Below are positions 16,375 to 24,589 of a DNA stretch of 64,000 nt, one piece after another. Position numbers and translations under genes: made by a program. Source of the DNA: Ditibartonella apihabitans (GTDB taxonomy: Bacteria; Pseudomonadota; Alphaproteobacteria; Rhizobiales; Rhizobiaceae); contig NZ_CP015820.1 of the NCBI RefSeq assembly GCF_002007485.1, positions 496,001 to 560,000 on the forward strand. Direction: 5' to 3'. Position 1 is the first letter of the stretch; each line of letters begins with the position of its first letter. A model generated the notes under the pieces. The model made no database searches and was not told where the DNA came from. It worked only from the letters and a program-made list of their open reading frames with translations.

Positions 16375-17571
16375 TCAAACAGACCTTGCAATGATTGTTA
16401 CAATCTTGTCGAACGTCTCGTCGTCAAGCCATGGACTATTCGATATGGTCAACATTCTCGCCGCAAAATCGCGGGCATTAGGGGTTGAAAAACGCTTGTT
16501 GAAATGCGGTTCAAGATAGGAATAATCCGCTAAAGCATGAACGAACAGGCGGGTGACGCCATATGGCGAAGGCCACAAGGTTTCAAGTGCTTTGTCTCTT
16601 GCTTCTTTGGTTTTAAAAAGCACCATAATAAATGGCCAAATAGCCCCTTCATCATCAAGGCCTTTAACAACCGTGATCGACGGAATTTTTGCAAGCTTGT
16701 CGACGCGAAGTTGCGCCTGTTTTTTTATGTCCTCTAAAAAAGGTTTGAGCCTTGAAGCGGCATTTGCACCTCTTTTCATTCTGAAACGGCTTACAAGATG
16801 AACGGGAATATCGTCATCAAAAACATCGCCGACCGCTTCCTCTATATTGCCGGCTGCAAGTTCCCTGCGCCTCGGCATGCCATAAGCGAGCGACAAAAGC
16901 CGCGGACGATAGGCGATAGAATATCCCAACAATTCGCTTATGCGTTTAAGTTCAAAGAAAAAACGGGGTTTTACTATTTTTTTGTGGGTTTCTTTTAATG
17001 CCAGACGGATTTCATCATTAAACGATGTCAAAAGGCCGCCTTCATAAAGGGTAAGCCCCTTTCCGACGGCAAGGCTGAAAAAAGCAATATCCCCCGTTTT
17101 GCCGGCTGCCGAACCAAGTGCCTGTGCCCCGTCTTCAATGACATAAGCACCTTTTTTGTGAGCGATTTCAACGCATTGTTCAACATCTGCCAATTGGCCG
17201 CCAATATGGGTTGGAATAACAGCCAGTGTCTTTTCGTCGATCAGCTTGTCGAGGCAATCAAAATCGAAATCGAAACTGTTTTTTGCGGTATCACAGAGTT
17301 TTACTGTCAAATTGCAATGGGCAATGGCAAGCACAACGAGAGGGCAATTATAAGCCGGTATGATAACGTCTCTTCGCCCTTCGTTCTTGGGCATATTTGC
17401 CAGAGTTTGAAGGGCAACAATAAGTGACGCCGTGCCTGAACATTCCAGAATGAGCGGCGGCAAATCGAACAAGTCGCTTAAATTAGGGCAGAGTTCTTTT
17501 TTTGTTGGCAACCAATCATGCCAAACCATAGGGAGACCGGCGGTTGGTGGAATTTCGCCTTGTCTCGTCAT
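16375..17571 (-). CDS. DegT/DnrJ/EryC1/StrS-family PLP aminotransferase
   Basis: The 398-residue fold-type I PLP enzyme has the Schiff-base lysine K171 in LAVGKGLTLYEGG and the PLP-ring aspartate in VIEDGAQ (D147), the hallmarks of sugar aminotransferases such as ArnB or of related dehydratases. The family usually transaminates a keto-sugar nucleotide, but no nucleotide-sugar enzyme is encoded nearby, so a non-sugar ketone is also possible. It lies 2 nt after the small DMT transporter and 4 nt before the GlxA regulator. The C-terminal part (RLFVHALADYSYL) keeps the substrate-loop pattern of the family. Confidence 0.85.
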   Translation of the reverse strand: MTRQGEIPPTAGLPMVWHDWLPTKKELCPNLSDLFDLPPLILECSGTASLIVALQTLANMPKNEGRRDVIIPAYNCPLVVLAIAHCNLTVKLCDTAKNSFDFDFDCLDKLIDEKTLAVIPTHIGGQLADVEQCVEIAHKKGAYVIEDGAQALGSAAGKTGDIAFFSLAVGKGLTLYEGGLLTSFNDEIRLALKETHKKIVKPRFFFELKRISELLGYSIAYRPRLLSLAYGMPRRRELAAGNIEEAVGDVFDDDIPVHLVSRFRMKRGANAASRLKPFLEDIKKQAQLRVDKLAKIPSITVVKGLDDEGAIWPFIMVLFKTKEARDKALETLWPSPYGVTRLFVHALADYSYLEPHFNKRFSTPNARDFAARMLTISNSPWLDDETFDKIVTIIARSV

Positions 17572-17573
17572 TG

Positions 17574-17969
17574 TCAGGATTTCTCGTTTTCTTTTTTGAT
17601 AACATCACGTTCAGCAAATGCAAGGCACACAATGCCCGCAACAATAAACAGTGCACCGGCAAAATGTGCCAATGAAATTGTTTCGCCGAATATCAGAACG
17701 GAAGCAATCATGACAGTGACGACTTCAAGATGGGACGCCGCAAATGCCGGACCGACAGGCGCACGTCTTAAAAGCGTCATCCATGTGAAGAATGCCCCGA
17801 CATAGCCGAGGATAGCAAAATAGACAAAATGTTGGGAAAAAATCCGGTATAACCATCCGAGGCTTGCTTCCAAGGGCAGGGCGGCGGTTGCCGAAAGCTT
17901 GAAGCTGATCTGGCCGAGCGTGTCGAACATCATCAAAAAGAAAAAGCCCAGAATATAGAAGCGACGCAT
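17574..17969 (-). CDS. Half-size DMT (EamA/SMR-like) membrane transporter, subunit 2
   Basis: The 131-residue protein has four hydrophobic segments, i.e. half the usual EamA length, with charged C-terminal tail KKENEKS. Its closing stretch (SVLIFGETISLAHFAGALFIVAGI) is the typical EamA C-terminal signature. Its start overlaps the stop of the preceding half-size transporter by one base, so the two are probably made in equal amounts and pair as a heterodimer, as ArnE/ArnF do for undecaprenyl-phosphate aminoarabinose. Being next to a DegT-type aminotransferase strengthens that analogy, which remains inference. Confidence 0.8.
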   Translation of the reverse strand: MRRFYILGFFFLMMFDTLGQISFKLSATAALPLEASLGWLYRIFSQHFVYFAILGYVGAFFTWMTLLRRAPVGPAFAASHLEVVTVMIASVLIFGETISLAHFAGALFIVAGIVCLAFAERDVIKKENEKS

Positions 17970-18337
17970 TAAAAAGCTCCCACAATAGCAACACCAATGG
18001 CAACAAAGCTGATGCCGAGAACCCGCATAGAGGTGAGTTTTTCATCAAAAAACAGCCGCCCCAATACCATAATGACAATGATATTGATTGATCCGAGCAA
18101 TATGCCTTCCGAAAGCGGAACCAATGTTAAAAATGCCATCCATAACAAAAATTCGGCGACATAGGAGATTATGCCGAGCCATAGAAGTGGTTGACGGAAA
18201 AGTGCTAGCCAATATTGAAAAAGCGATTGAGGTTTATTTTCCTCGTCCGGTTCTGTGGCCGCACCTTTGAAGGCAAGCTGGCCGACAGTGTCACAAACAA
18301 TATTTCCAAACCACACCAGAAAAATCAGCCAACTCAT
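17969..18337 (-). CDS. Half-size DMT (EamA/SMR-like) membrane transporter, subunit 1
   Basis: The start is placed at ATG 18337 (MSWLIFLVW), 2 nt after the hydrolase stop; upstream in-frame codons would run back into the hydrolase gene. The resulting 122-residue protein has four predicted membrane segments and an EamA-like end (GRLFFDEKLTSMRVLGISF). It forms a tandem pair with the next gene. Both contain a similar opening (GNIVCDTVGQLAFK here, FDTLGQISFKLSA there), consistent with duplication and divergence. Likely inner-membrane export or flipping of a small amphipathic compound. Confidence 0.8.
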   Translation of the reverse strand: MSWLIFLVWFGNIVCDTVGQLAFKGAATEPDEENKPQSLFQYWLALFRQPLLWLGIISYVAEFLLWMAFLTLVPLSEGILLGSINIIVIMVLGRLFFDEKLTSMRVLGISFVAIGVAIVGAF

Positions 18338-18339
18338 TG

Positions 18340-19206
18340 TCAGGCCATCTCGCGAATAAACGGGTTTACAGCAGGGGGTACCAATTGATCTTTTGTGCAT
18401 AAGGCACCAAAGAAATCGGCGCTTTCCTGAATGACTTTTTTACGGTCACGGTCAATTGTTATCATATGGTAGCTGTTCTCCAATGGTATCATCTTGACGG
18501 GGCCTGAAACCGAACGGGCAACACGTCCCGAATTTGTTTCCATATTGGCAATGTCATCATGGCTTGAATGCATGATAAGGCAGGGAGCTTTTATATCATG
18601 CAATTGTGTTTCGGTTTGTTTTGCAAGTTCCTGCATTTCGGCAAGTGAACCGAGCGGATTTCCTGCAAGTCCACCTTTGGCACTGTCGCCAGAAAGCATA
18701 CTTTCGGAAATGGTTTTGCGTATACGCTCGTCTTTCAAACCATAAGGTGGCCGTTCGATAAACACACTTTTCTGGAAAATGCCAAGCGCTTTGAACCATT
18801 TCAACAAAAATACAGACTGCTGGATATAGCGTGGTATCGACCAGCCGTCATAAACAAATGTCGGACCATATACGCCGACACCTTTTACATTTTCAGGGTG
18901 ATCGGCCGTATATTTGAGTGCCAGAACCGCACCCATGGAAAGTCCGCCGACAAACATTGTGTCAACATGTTCCAAAAGCCGATCTGCTGCACGTATGACA
19001 CTATCATACCAGTCATGCCAGCTTGTTGCCAAAAGATCATTTTCATCACCGCAATGGCCTGCAAGTTGCATACCGTAAACAGTAAAACCGTGCTTATGCA
19101 AACCTTTGCCCAGAATTTGCATTTCGGCCGGTGTACCTGTCAAACCATGAATGAGAAGAACGCCAGCCCGACCACCTTTATAGAAAAAGCTGACATCGGT
19201 AATCAT
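18340..19206 (-). CDS. Alpha/beta hydrolase, carboxylesterase/monoacylglycerol-lipase-like
   Basis: The 288-residue protein carries the nucleophile elbow G88-L-S90-M-G92, an oxyanion HG motif (LLIHGLTG, about 17-24), and acid and base residues in HSSHDD (D217 or D218) and SYHMIT (H247), giving an intact Ser-Asp-His triad. It resembles the Est30 type of carboxylesterase and has no signal peptide. It overlaps the phosphatase gene by 4 nt (ATGA) and runs into the transporter pair, so it belongs to the same biosynthetic or transport operon. It may remove or transfer an acyl group, act as a thioesterase, or hydrolyse an ester in the product. Confidence 0.87.
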   Translation of the reverse strand: MITDVSFFYKGGRAGVLLIHGLTGTPAEMQILGKGLHKHGFTVYGMQLAGHCGDENDLLATSWHDWYDSVIRAADRLLEHVDTMFVGGLSMGAVLALKYTADHPENVKGVGVYGPTFVYDGWSIPRYIQQSVFLLKWFKALGIFQKSVFIERPPYGLKDERIRKTISESMLSGDSAKGGLAGNPLGSLAEMQELAKQTETQLHDIKAPCLIMHSSHDDIANMETNSGRVARSVSGPVKMIPLENSYHMITIDRDRKKVIQESADFFGALCTKDQLVPPAVNPFIREMA

Positions 19207-19931
19207 GAAGCCACCCTTTCGCGGGCTTTTTCCGGCCGTTGCAGTTTGTGCCAGATTTGCATAATTTCGGCGAAGTTATCGACCTTGATGTGGTCAATGC
19301 TGTTTGCCGCACAATAATCGGCAAGTTTTCCTTTGGCGAGTACAAGATCGGCTTTTCCGGCTGCACAGAAATCCGATGTTCCATCGCCGATATAAAGGGT
19401 AAATCCGTTACCCGCATTGGCAAAATGGCGGCATTTGCAATTGCCGGCGGGGCAAGCAACATTTTTGTAGGGAAATTGTAACTGCCAATTATTGTTACCG
19501 GCATAAAGAAGACGGTTTGCGAAAACCTTGACGTTTTCGAGACCATAGCGTTTCAAAATCGTGCGGATGCTATAATCAAGCCCGTCGCTTAAAATGGCAA
19601 TATCGACACCTTGCTCGTCAAGCAAGCGGACAAAATCCGGAAAAGCCGGATCGATTTTCATTTCATCAAGACATTTTTTGAGCTCGGCAGGCGAGGCCTT
19701 GATAAGCGCGATTTGTCTCATCATGCATTCACGTGCACCGATTTTGCCCGAAAGCCAATCCTGTTCGATTGATTCCCAGTTTGGAGATGCAAATCTTTCC
19801 AAAAGAACGTCTGTCACGTCATTATCGGCAATTGTGCCGTCAAAATCGACAAAGACGCGGGAAAATATGGGCCCTTGTGAGAATACGGGAGCGCTCAAAG
19901 CTTGAAAAGCATTCGGGAACGTTCTTGTCAT
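19203..19931 (-). CDS. MtnX-like HAD-superfamily (IB) phosphatase
   Basis: The HAD motif I is DFDGT (residues 29-33), motif II lies at ILSDG and the later acidic motif at YIGDGTSD. The length (242 aa from ATG 19931; the longer frame begins with an unlikely TTG at 19949) suits phosphoserine-phosphatase/MtnX relatives. A cysteine-rich insertion (ACPAGNCKCRHF) is notable and could bind metal. It would dephosphorylate a small phosphorylated metabolite. It is the first gene of the overlapping operon; the divergent response-regulator gene starts 135 nt away, so the two promoters share this gap. Confidence 0.85.
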   Translation of the reverse strand: MTRTFPNAFQALSAPVFSQGPIFSRVFVDFDGTIADNDVTDVLLERFASPNWESIEQDWLSGKIGARECMMRQIALIKASPAELKKCLDEMKIDPAFPDFVRLLDEQGVDIAILSDGLDYSIRTILKRYGLENVKVFANRLLYAGNNNWQLQFPYKNVACPAGNCKCRHFANAGNGFTLYIGDGTSDFCAAGKADLVLAKGKLADYCAANSIDHIKVDNFAEIMQIWHKLQRPEKARERVAS

Positions 19932-20066
19932 ATTCGTCTTAATCTCCAATAGAAGCCATAAACTGGAATTTGGTCAGCTTGATACATAGCGACCTTTTAC
20001 CTATAAACAATAAAGACGACTATGCGTTCTTTGTTGCATTTCTGTAACCGGAAAAGAAAGACCTGC

Positions 20067-20795
20067 ATGAACAAGAAAATTCTTATAATAGAAGATGATA
20101 CAAGGCTTGCCGAGCTTGTTGCCAATTATCTGAAGCGACAGAACTATGATGTAGAGGTGCATCCTCGCGGCGATACAGCCGAAGAGGTCATCAAGCAGTT
20201 GCTGCCTGATCTTGTTATTCTTGATGTCATGCTGCCCGGAAAATCCGGTTTCGATGTCTGCCGTGATGTGAGACCCTTCTATAAAGGCCCGATATTGATT
20301 ATGACGGCAAGCGAGGATGATATTGATGAAATTATCGGATTGGAACTTGGTGCCGACGATTATATGTCAAAGCCGGTCGAGCCACGCCGTTTGCTTGCCC
20401 ATATAAGGGCACTTCTAAGGCGCAAAGAAAGTGAAATTGTCGAGGAAAGCCATCCGGAAAGTGAAACATCACCTTTGTCGCGCACCAAACTTGTTTTTGG
20501 CAATCTTGTCATCGACAAGGATAACCGAGCAGTCCTGATTGATAATAAACCGGTTGATTTAACCACGGCCGAATTTGATCTCTTGTGGCTTCTTGCAAGC
20601 CACGCCGGACAGATATTATCACGCGACGATATATTAAATGCTTTGCGTGGTATCGAATTTGACGGGCTTGATCGGTCGATTGATGCGCGTATTTCAAGGC
20701 TTCGCCGCCGACTTGGCGATGACCTTGAAAACCCGCGTTTTATCAAAACAGTGCGCGCCAAAGGGTATCTTTTTCTGCAATGGGAAGGAGAATAA
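20067..20795 (+). CDS. OmpR/PhoB-family response regulator, RstA-like
   Basis: The receiver domain (1-118) has the acidic pair ED at 9-10, the phospho-acceptor D53 in VILDVMLPG and the conserved lysine in MSKPVEP; a winged-helix DNA-binding domain follows (about 145-240) ending in TVRAKGYLF. The ATG at 20067 is chosen because it gives the canonical MNKKILIIEDD start. The cognate sensor kinase follows after 210 nt. The pair lies between the phosphatase/DegT operon (divergent) and the GNAT/arginase-fold pair (convergent), so it may control either. Confidence 0.92.
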   Translation: MNKKILIIEDDTRLAELVANYLKRQNYDVEVHPRGDTAEEVIKQLLPDLVILDVMLPGKSGFDVCRDVRPFYKGPILIMTASEDDIDEIIGLELGADDYMSKPVEPRRLLAHIRALLRRKESEIVEESHPESETSPLSRTKLVFGNLVIDKDNRAVLIDNKPVDLTTAEFDLLWLLASHAGQILSRDDILNALRGIEFDGLDRSIDARISRLRRRLGDDLENPRFIKTVRAKGYLFLQWEGE

Positions 20796-20878
20796 GAAAA
20801 TAGGCTGAAGCAGTTGCCAAGGATGAAGAGCTGATCCGAATAAAAAGATAGCAGGAAGAAGCAAACAAAATGGCATAC

Positions 20879-20915
20879 AATCTGCCAATGATTTAACCTA
20901 AAATCTGCCAATGAT
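20879..20915. repeat. 14-bp direct repeat upstream of the sensor kinase
   Basis: AATCTGCCAATGAT occurs at 20879-20892 and again at 20902-20915, start-to-start spacing 23 bp (about two helix turns). OmpR-type regulators bind direct repeats, so this could be a site for the response regulator encoded just upstream, or simply a local duplication. Confidence 0.45.
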
Positions 20916-21005
20916 ATAAAAAGTGGATAATCGGCTATAATCTTCGGGAAAGATAAGCCGAATTACGTGAAAAATGCGAATGACGGCAATAACGGGTGAA
21001 ATGCT

Positions 21006-22355
21006 ATGACGAACGAAGAACATGATGGGCTGCAAAAAAGCCGTCGCCGCATGGTTATTTTACGCTCGATCAGTGTGCTTATCATTTTGTTCTTCTTGCA
21101 AGGTGGCGTTGCTTACGGAACATTGCAATTGTTTCTTGCTTTGCCTGCCAACTGGACCGGCATTATTGACGACGCGGATATTGAACGCGATGCCCATCAG
21201 GGCACCGTCTACATGATTGATCAGGCAATTGCGAGCGAGCCGATGAAGAATCCTGCTGACGTGCTTCAGGAGTTGCAGCCGCATTTTCATTTCCGCCTCG
21301 TTTATATCGATAAGCCCGACCATTTCTCCGACGATGTGAAAGAGCAATTGAAATCTTATGATCTCGCTTATGATGATGAAGATGATCATATCTATGCCAA
21401 ATTGCAATCAGGCGGCTATTTGAAACTGGGGCCGCTCATTACGACCGACATCAATGATGCCAATGCCAGCGCAATTTTCATTCTTCTGGCATTGCTCACA
21501 ATCGTCAACGCTTTGCTGTTTTTTGCCATTTTATATTTTGCTTTTTCCACATTGTGGCGCGAAGCGCGAGCCATCAGATTGACAGCCAACGCATTGGGCG
21601 AAGGGAATTTGACGGCACGTGTTCCGAAAATTCGTAGCGAACCGTTAAAAATGATCGGCCATGTTATCAATGATATGGCAACCCGTCTTGAGCTTCTCGT
21701 CGGTCATAGCCGTACCATGATGCATGCTATGGCGCATGAATTCCGCACACCTCTCGCCCGATTGCGCTTTGGTTTGAGCATGTTGGAAGATTCCGATCCG
21801 GAAGAAAAAAAGAAGCTTTATGCAGGAATTGACAAGGATATAGACGAGCTTGAGCAATTGATAAAAATATCGCTCGATTATTTCCGCATGAACAACAAAA
21901 ACATGCCGACAAAGCTTGAAAATGTCCATATCAAGCGTTGGGCAGAAAATATCATTGATGATCTGTCATTGTTGAAGCCAAAGGGATTTGAAGTCAGTTA
22001 TAATATTGCCAATGTGGATAGTTTTATTGACCCGAAATTGGCTGCAATGGCGTTTCGCAATATCATTCTGAACGCTTTCAAATATGCCCGTTCAAAGGTT
22101 TACATCCATGTTTATAAACAGGATGATGCGCTGATTTTCGAATTCGATGATGATGGGCCGGGGGTGGCGGAAAACGTCAGAGAAGAAATATTCTCGCCTT
22201 TTTTCCGGCTTGATAATGATAAATCCGGCTCACATGAGGGATATGGGGTTGGTCTTTCTTTCGTGCGGGCTATTGCCGAGCTCCACCATGGTTCGGCTTT
22301 TGTCCTTTCAAGCCGCTTGGGAGGCGCACGTTTTGTCATGCGCTTCGGGCTTTAG
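21006..22355 (+). CDS. Sensor histidine kinase, RstB-like
   Basis: The 449-residue protein has two membrane segments (about 20-40 and 155-185) flanking a periplasmic sensor region, a HAMP linker, the H-box histidine H244 in AHEFRTPLAR, and an ATP-binding domain with DDGPGVAE and the G-box GYGVGLSFV. It pairs with the response regulator 210 nt upstream. The RstB resemblance is in the H-box context and overall layout; in enterobacteria RstAB responds to envelope or acid signals, which is only a loose guide here. Confidence 0.9.
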   Translation: MTNEEHDGLQKSRRRMVILRSISVLIILFFLQGGVAYGTLQLFLALPANWTGIIDDADIERDAHQGTVYMIDQAIASEPMKNPADVLQELQPHFHFRLVYIDKPDHFSDDVKEQLKSYDLAYDDEDDHIYAKLQSGGYLKLGPLITTDINDANASAIFILLALLTIVNALLFFAILYFAFSTLWREARAIRLTANALGEGNLTARVPKIRSEPLKMIGHVINDMATRLELLVGHSRTMMHAMAHEFRTPLARLRFGLSMLEDSDPEEKKKLYAGIDKDIDELEQLIKISLDYFRMNNKNMPTKLENVHIKRWAENIIDDLSLLKPKGFEVSYNIANVDSFIDPKLAAMAFRNIILNAFKYARSKVYIHVYKQDDALIFEFDDDGPGVAENVREEIFSPFFRLDNDKSGSHEGYGVGLSFVRAIAELHHGSAFVLSSRLGGARFVMRFGL

Positions 22356-22365
22356 AGAGAGCGCC

Positions 22366-22396
22366 TGAAAAATACGCGCTTTCTTGAAAAATACGC
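22366..22396. repeat. 12-bp direct repeat between convergent genes
   Basis: TGAAAAATACGC is present at 22366-22377 and 22385-22396, in the 44-nt gap between the sensor kinase and the arginase-fold gene. Too short to assign a role; no hairpin terminator is evident here. Confidence 0.35.
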
Positions 22397-22399
22397 TTT

Positions 22400-23275
22400 T
22401 TAAAGATAAGCGGAAAGCGTTTCAATGAGTTTGCTATTCAACTCATGCTGTTCTTTTTGCCACTTTGTAACGAGTTCGTCGGAAACGCTTGTTTGCCCGT
22501 CAAGTTTACTTAAAAGACTTTTCCAGAAACTGTGATAAGTGTAATTGGAAACTTCTCCGGTAATATCACAGGCTCTAAGTCTGGAACCGATATTGGTGAT
22601 AAGGTCGGTCAAATGCCGCGGCTCCATCTCGCCCTGATCCCAATTGGTATGGATAAATTGCGGCGAGAGCGCATCCTTGTCGATTGACAGATAGACGGGA
22701 AGATTTTCCTTATAAATGCTGCTGATAAAGGCTGACATCATGTCATCGACATTGGCAAATGTCTGGAAAGCATTTTTCAAGCCCAGAATATTTGCCCAGC
22801 TCACATCCACTTTTGTAGACCAATAGGTCAATTTGTTGGACATAAGCGGCTTCAAGCGGTTTTCGACAGCGTGTTTAACCCCAATATCGCCAGAGGTAAT
22901 GCCGACAACATGAACATGGTCGATAAATGGCAAAGAAGCAGCATGACTGATCCATGAACCGCAATGGATACCGAAAGGATAACGCATATTGTCCGGATGG
23001 TTATCAATCACAATGAGCGTTAAAGGTTCTTGTTTTAAATGTTTGTGACAATGCTTTATCAATAATTGGCTGACATGGTGATAATCGCCACTTCCAAGAA
23101 AAACCGGTCCATAAGTTTCCGGCATTTGTTTTTCAAGTTCCATTTCGAGCTTACGAAAATTGGCAAAAGTCGTAGCGTAACGGATACGGTCTTGCCATCC
23201 GCTTAAATCGATATTGATGGAATTGTCGAATGTTCCCACACTATTGTCAAAATCGAGGACAACCGGATTTTTCAT
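22400..23275 (-). CDS. Arginase/ureohydrolase-fold protein
   Basis: The metal-ligand pattern of the ureohydrolase family is recognisable: H66 in GSGDYHH, D91-N-H93-P-D95, and D199/D201 in YLSIDKDAL. This suggests a Mn-dependent hydrolase acting on a guanidino or related amide compound, or an arginase relative with another activity such as deacetylation. The 291 residues are normal for the fold. Its ATG overlaps the GNAT gene's stop by one base, so translation is coupled. The context (acyltransferase, two PLP aminotransferases) suggests processing of an amino-acid-derived compound. Confidence 0.78.
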   Translation of the reverse strand: MKNPVVLDFDNSVGTFDNSINIDLSGWQDRIRYATTFANFRKLEMELEKQMPETYGPVFLGSGDYHHVSQLLIKHCHKHLKQEPLTLIVIDNHPDNMRYPFGIHCGSWISHAASLPFIDHVHVVGITSGDIGVKHAVENRLKPLMSNKLTYWSTKVDVSWANILGLKNAFQTFANVDDMMSAFISSIYKENLPVYLSIDKDALSPQFIHTNWDQGEMEPRHLTDLITNIGSRLRACDITGEVSNYTYHSFWKSLLSKLDGQTSVSDELVTKWQKEQHELNSKLIETLSAYL

Positions 23276-24372
23276 CAGTTTTGGTCTCCTTGAAGTTCAA
23301 GATGGGCATCACTTTCGAAATGATGCCGGAAGTGTTTCAATATCGCTCGCAATAAAGGATTGCGAATATAGACAGCATGCCGTGTATAAACGAATTTTGC
23401 GCCAAGATAGGCTTTGATTTCAGGATCGGTCCATCCGGCAACATAATATTTGAAACCGTTGAGGCGGGCATATTCAAGATTGAAAAACCAGCTTATGAAA
23501 TAGAGATTATTGTCGGTTGCAAGCGGGTAATCAAAGCCGATATATTTATCGACAAGCATGTCTTTATAGGCAAAACAGATATTGTAACCGATGAGCTTGC
23601 CACATTTTTTATAGACAATAACCCGCAGGCTTTCGTCGTCCGTATGTAACAAATCGTAGAAAAAATCTTCGCTTAAGCGATCGAAATGGATTTCGCTCTG
23701 TTGAAAGACCTGTAAATAAAGCTGGTAGAAGTGTTTGATCACTTCATCACTTTGAAGATAAGGCGAGTTGGCGGTTAAAACATCAATCTCCAGATTTTCC
23801 ATGGCACGGAGTTTCCGGCGAAAATCCTTACGGCGATTTTTAGAAAAACGGGAAAGAAAATCATCCTGTGAAGAATAATCGACAGGCACATAGGCAAGCG
23901 CTTGTCCGGCAACAGAAATAAAGCCCGCTTGTTCCAGATTTTCAAGAAAATCGGCAGTTTTTCTTGCGTCTATATCGGATATTAATAGCGAAGGGGAGGG
24001 CAAATCTTTGACAATAACAAGCGGATAATTTTTGCCTTCTTTTTCTTTCAAAAAAAGCGCCGCTTGAGTTGCATCAAAAGGTGTGGGCAGCGGCGAAAAT
24101 TCCGATACAGTTGTGCCGACAAACAATGTTTTGTATTTCAACAGCCGTGACCAGAATTTATAGAAAGGTATTTTTTTCAAACGCTTCTGATCTTCATTAT
24201 CCATTGTTGTGGTGAGATCAAAGAGAGCTGAAAAAACCGGAAGTCCGACTTCGGAAATGGTTGCCTTGAAATCAACAGGCGGGTGGCGCAAAAAATCGCT
24301 TAAAAGATAATCGGGTTCAAGCTTGTTTGACCAAGCTTTAATGGCATTGTCTGTCTCTTTTCGATTATCCAT
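23275..24372 (-). CDS. GNAT-fold acyltransferase (BioF2-like / FemAB-like)
   Basis: The 365-residue protein has a C-terminal acyltransferase domain of the Acetyltransf_6 type: the FLSRFSKNRRKDFRRKLR segment, a central DYPLATDNNLYF region and the closing GWTDPEIKAYLGAKFVY. The N-terminal 150 residues are less conserved and probably a second GNAT-like half. These proteins transfer an acyl or aminoacyl group to an amine. There is no signal peptide or membrane segment. Directly coupled to the arginase-fold gene; separated from the upstream aminotransferase by 217 nt containing hairpins, so it likely has its own promoter. Confidence 0.75.
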   Translation of the reverse strand: MDNRKETDNAIKAWSNKLEPDYLLSDFLRHPPVDFKATISEVGLPVFSALFDLTTTMDNEDQKRLKKIPFYKFWSRLLKYKTLFVGTTVSEFSPLPTPFDATQAALFLKEKEGKNYPLVIVKDLPSPSLLISDIDARKTADFLENLEQAGFISVAGQALAYVPVDYSSQDDFLSRFSKNRRKDFRRKLRAMENLEIDVLTANSPYLQSDEVIKHFYQLYLQVFQQSEIHFDRLSEDFFYDLLHTDDESLRVIVYKKCGKLIGYNICFAYKDMLVDKYIGFDYPLATDNNLYFISWFFNLEYARLNGFKYYVAGWTDPEIKAYLGAKFVYTRHAVYIRNPLLRAILKHFRHHFESDAHLELQGDQN

Positions 24373-24519
24373 ATTTCGCCGGTTTACCCATCAAATGTTT
24401 TGAAAGAAGCGAATAGAAATTCGCTTACGCGTTTTCACCTCGTACGGAACTGTCGTCACCACGCTTTATAAAAAGCTTGGAATTTCAAAAAATGCGAAGC
24501 GAGCATTTTAGAAAACACT

Positions 24520-24581
24520 GTGAAGGGGAAATTTCCCCCTTCACACAAATGGTTTTCCGGACCGGAATTGAAGCCGGTCCG
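24520..24581 (-). terminator. Two consecutive hairpins downstream of the class III aminotransferase
   Basis: Reading the minus strand after the aminotransferase stop: first CGGACCGG paired with CCGGTCCG across 8 nt (24558-24581), then a long near-palindrome GTGAAGGGGAAA/TTTCCCCCTTCAC with one bulge (24520-24544), followed by AGTGTTTTC. The second is the more terminator-like, though the T-run is short. They probably end or attenuate transcription into the GNAT gene. Confidence 0.5.
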
Positions 24582-24589
24582 ACGTCATT

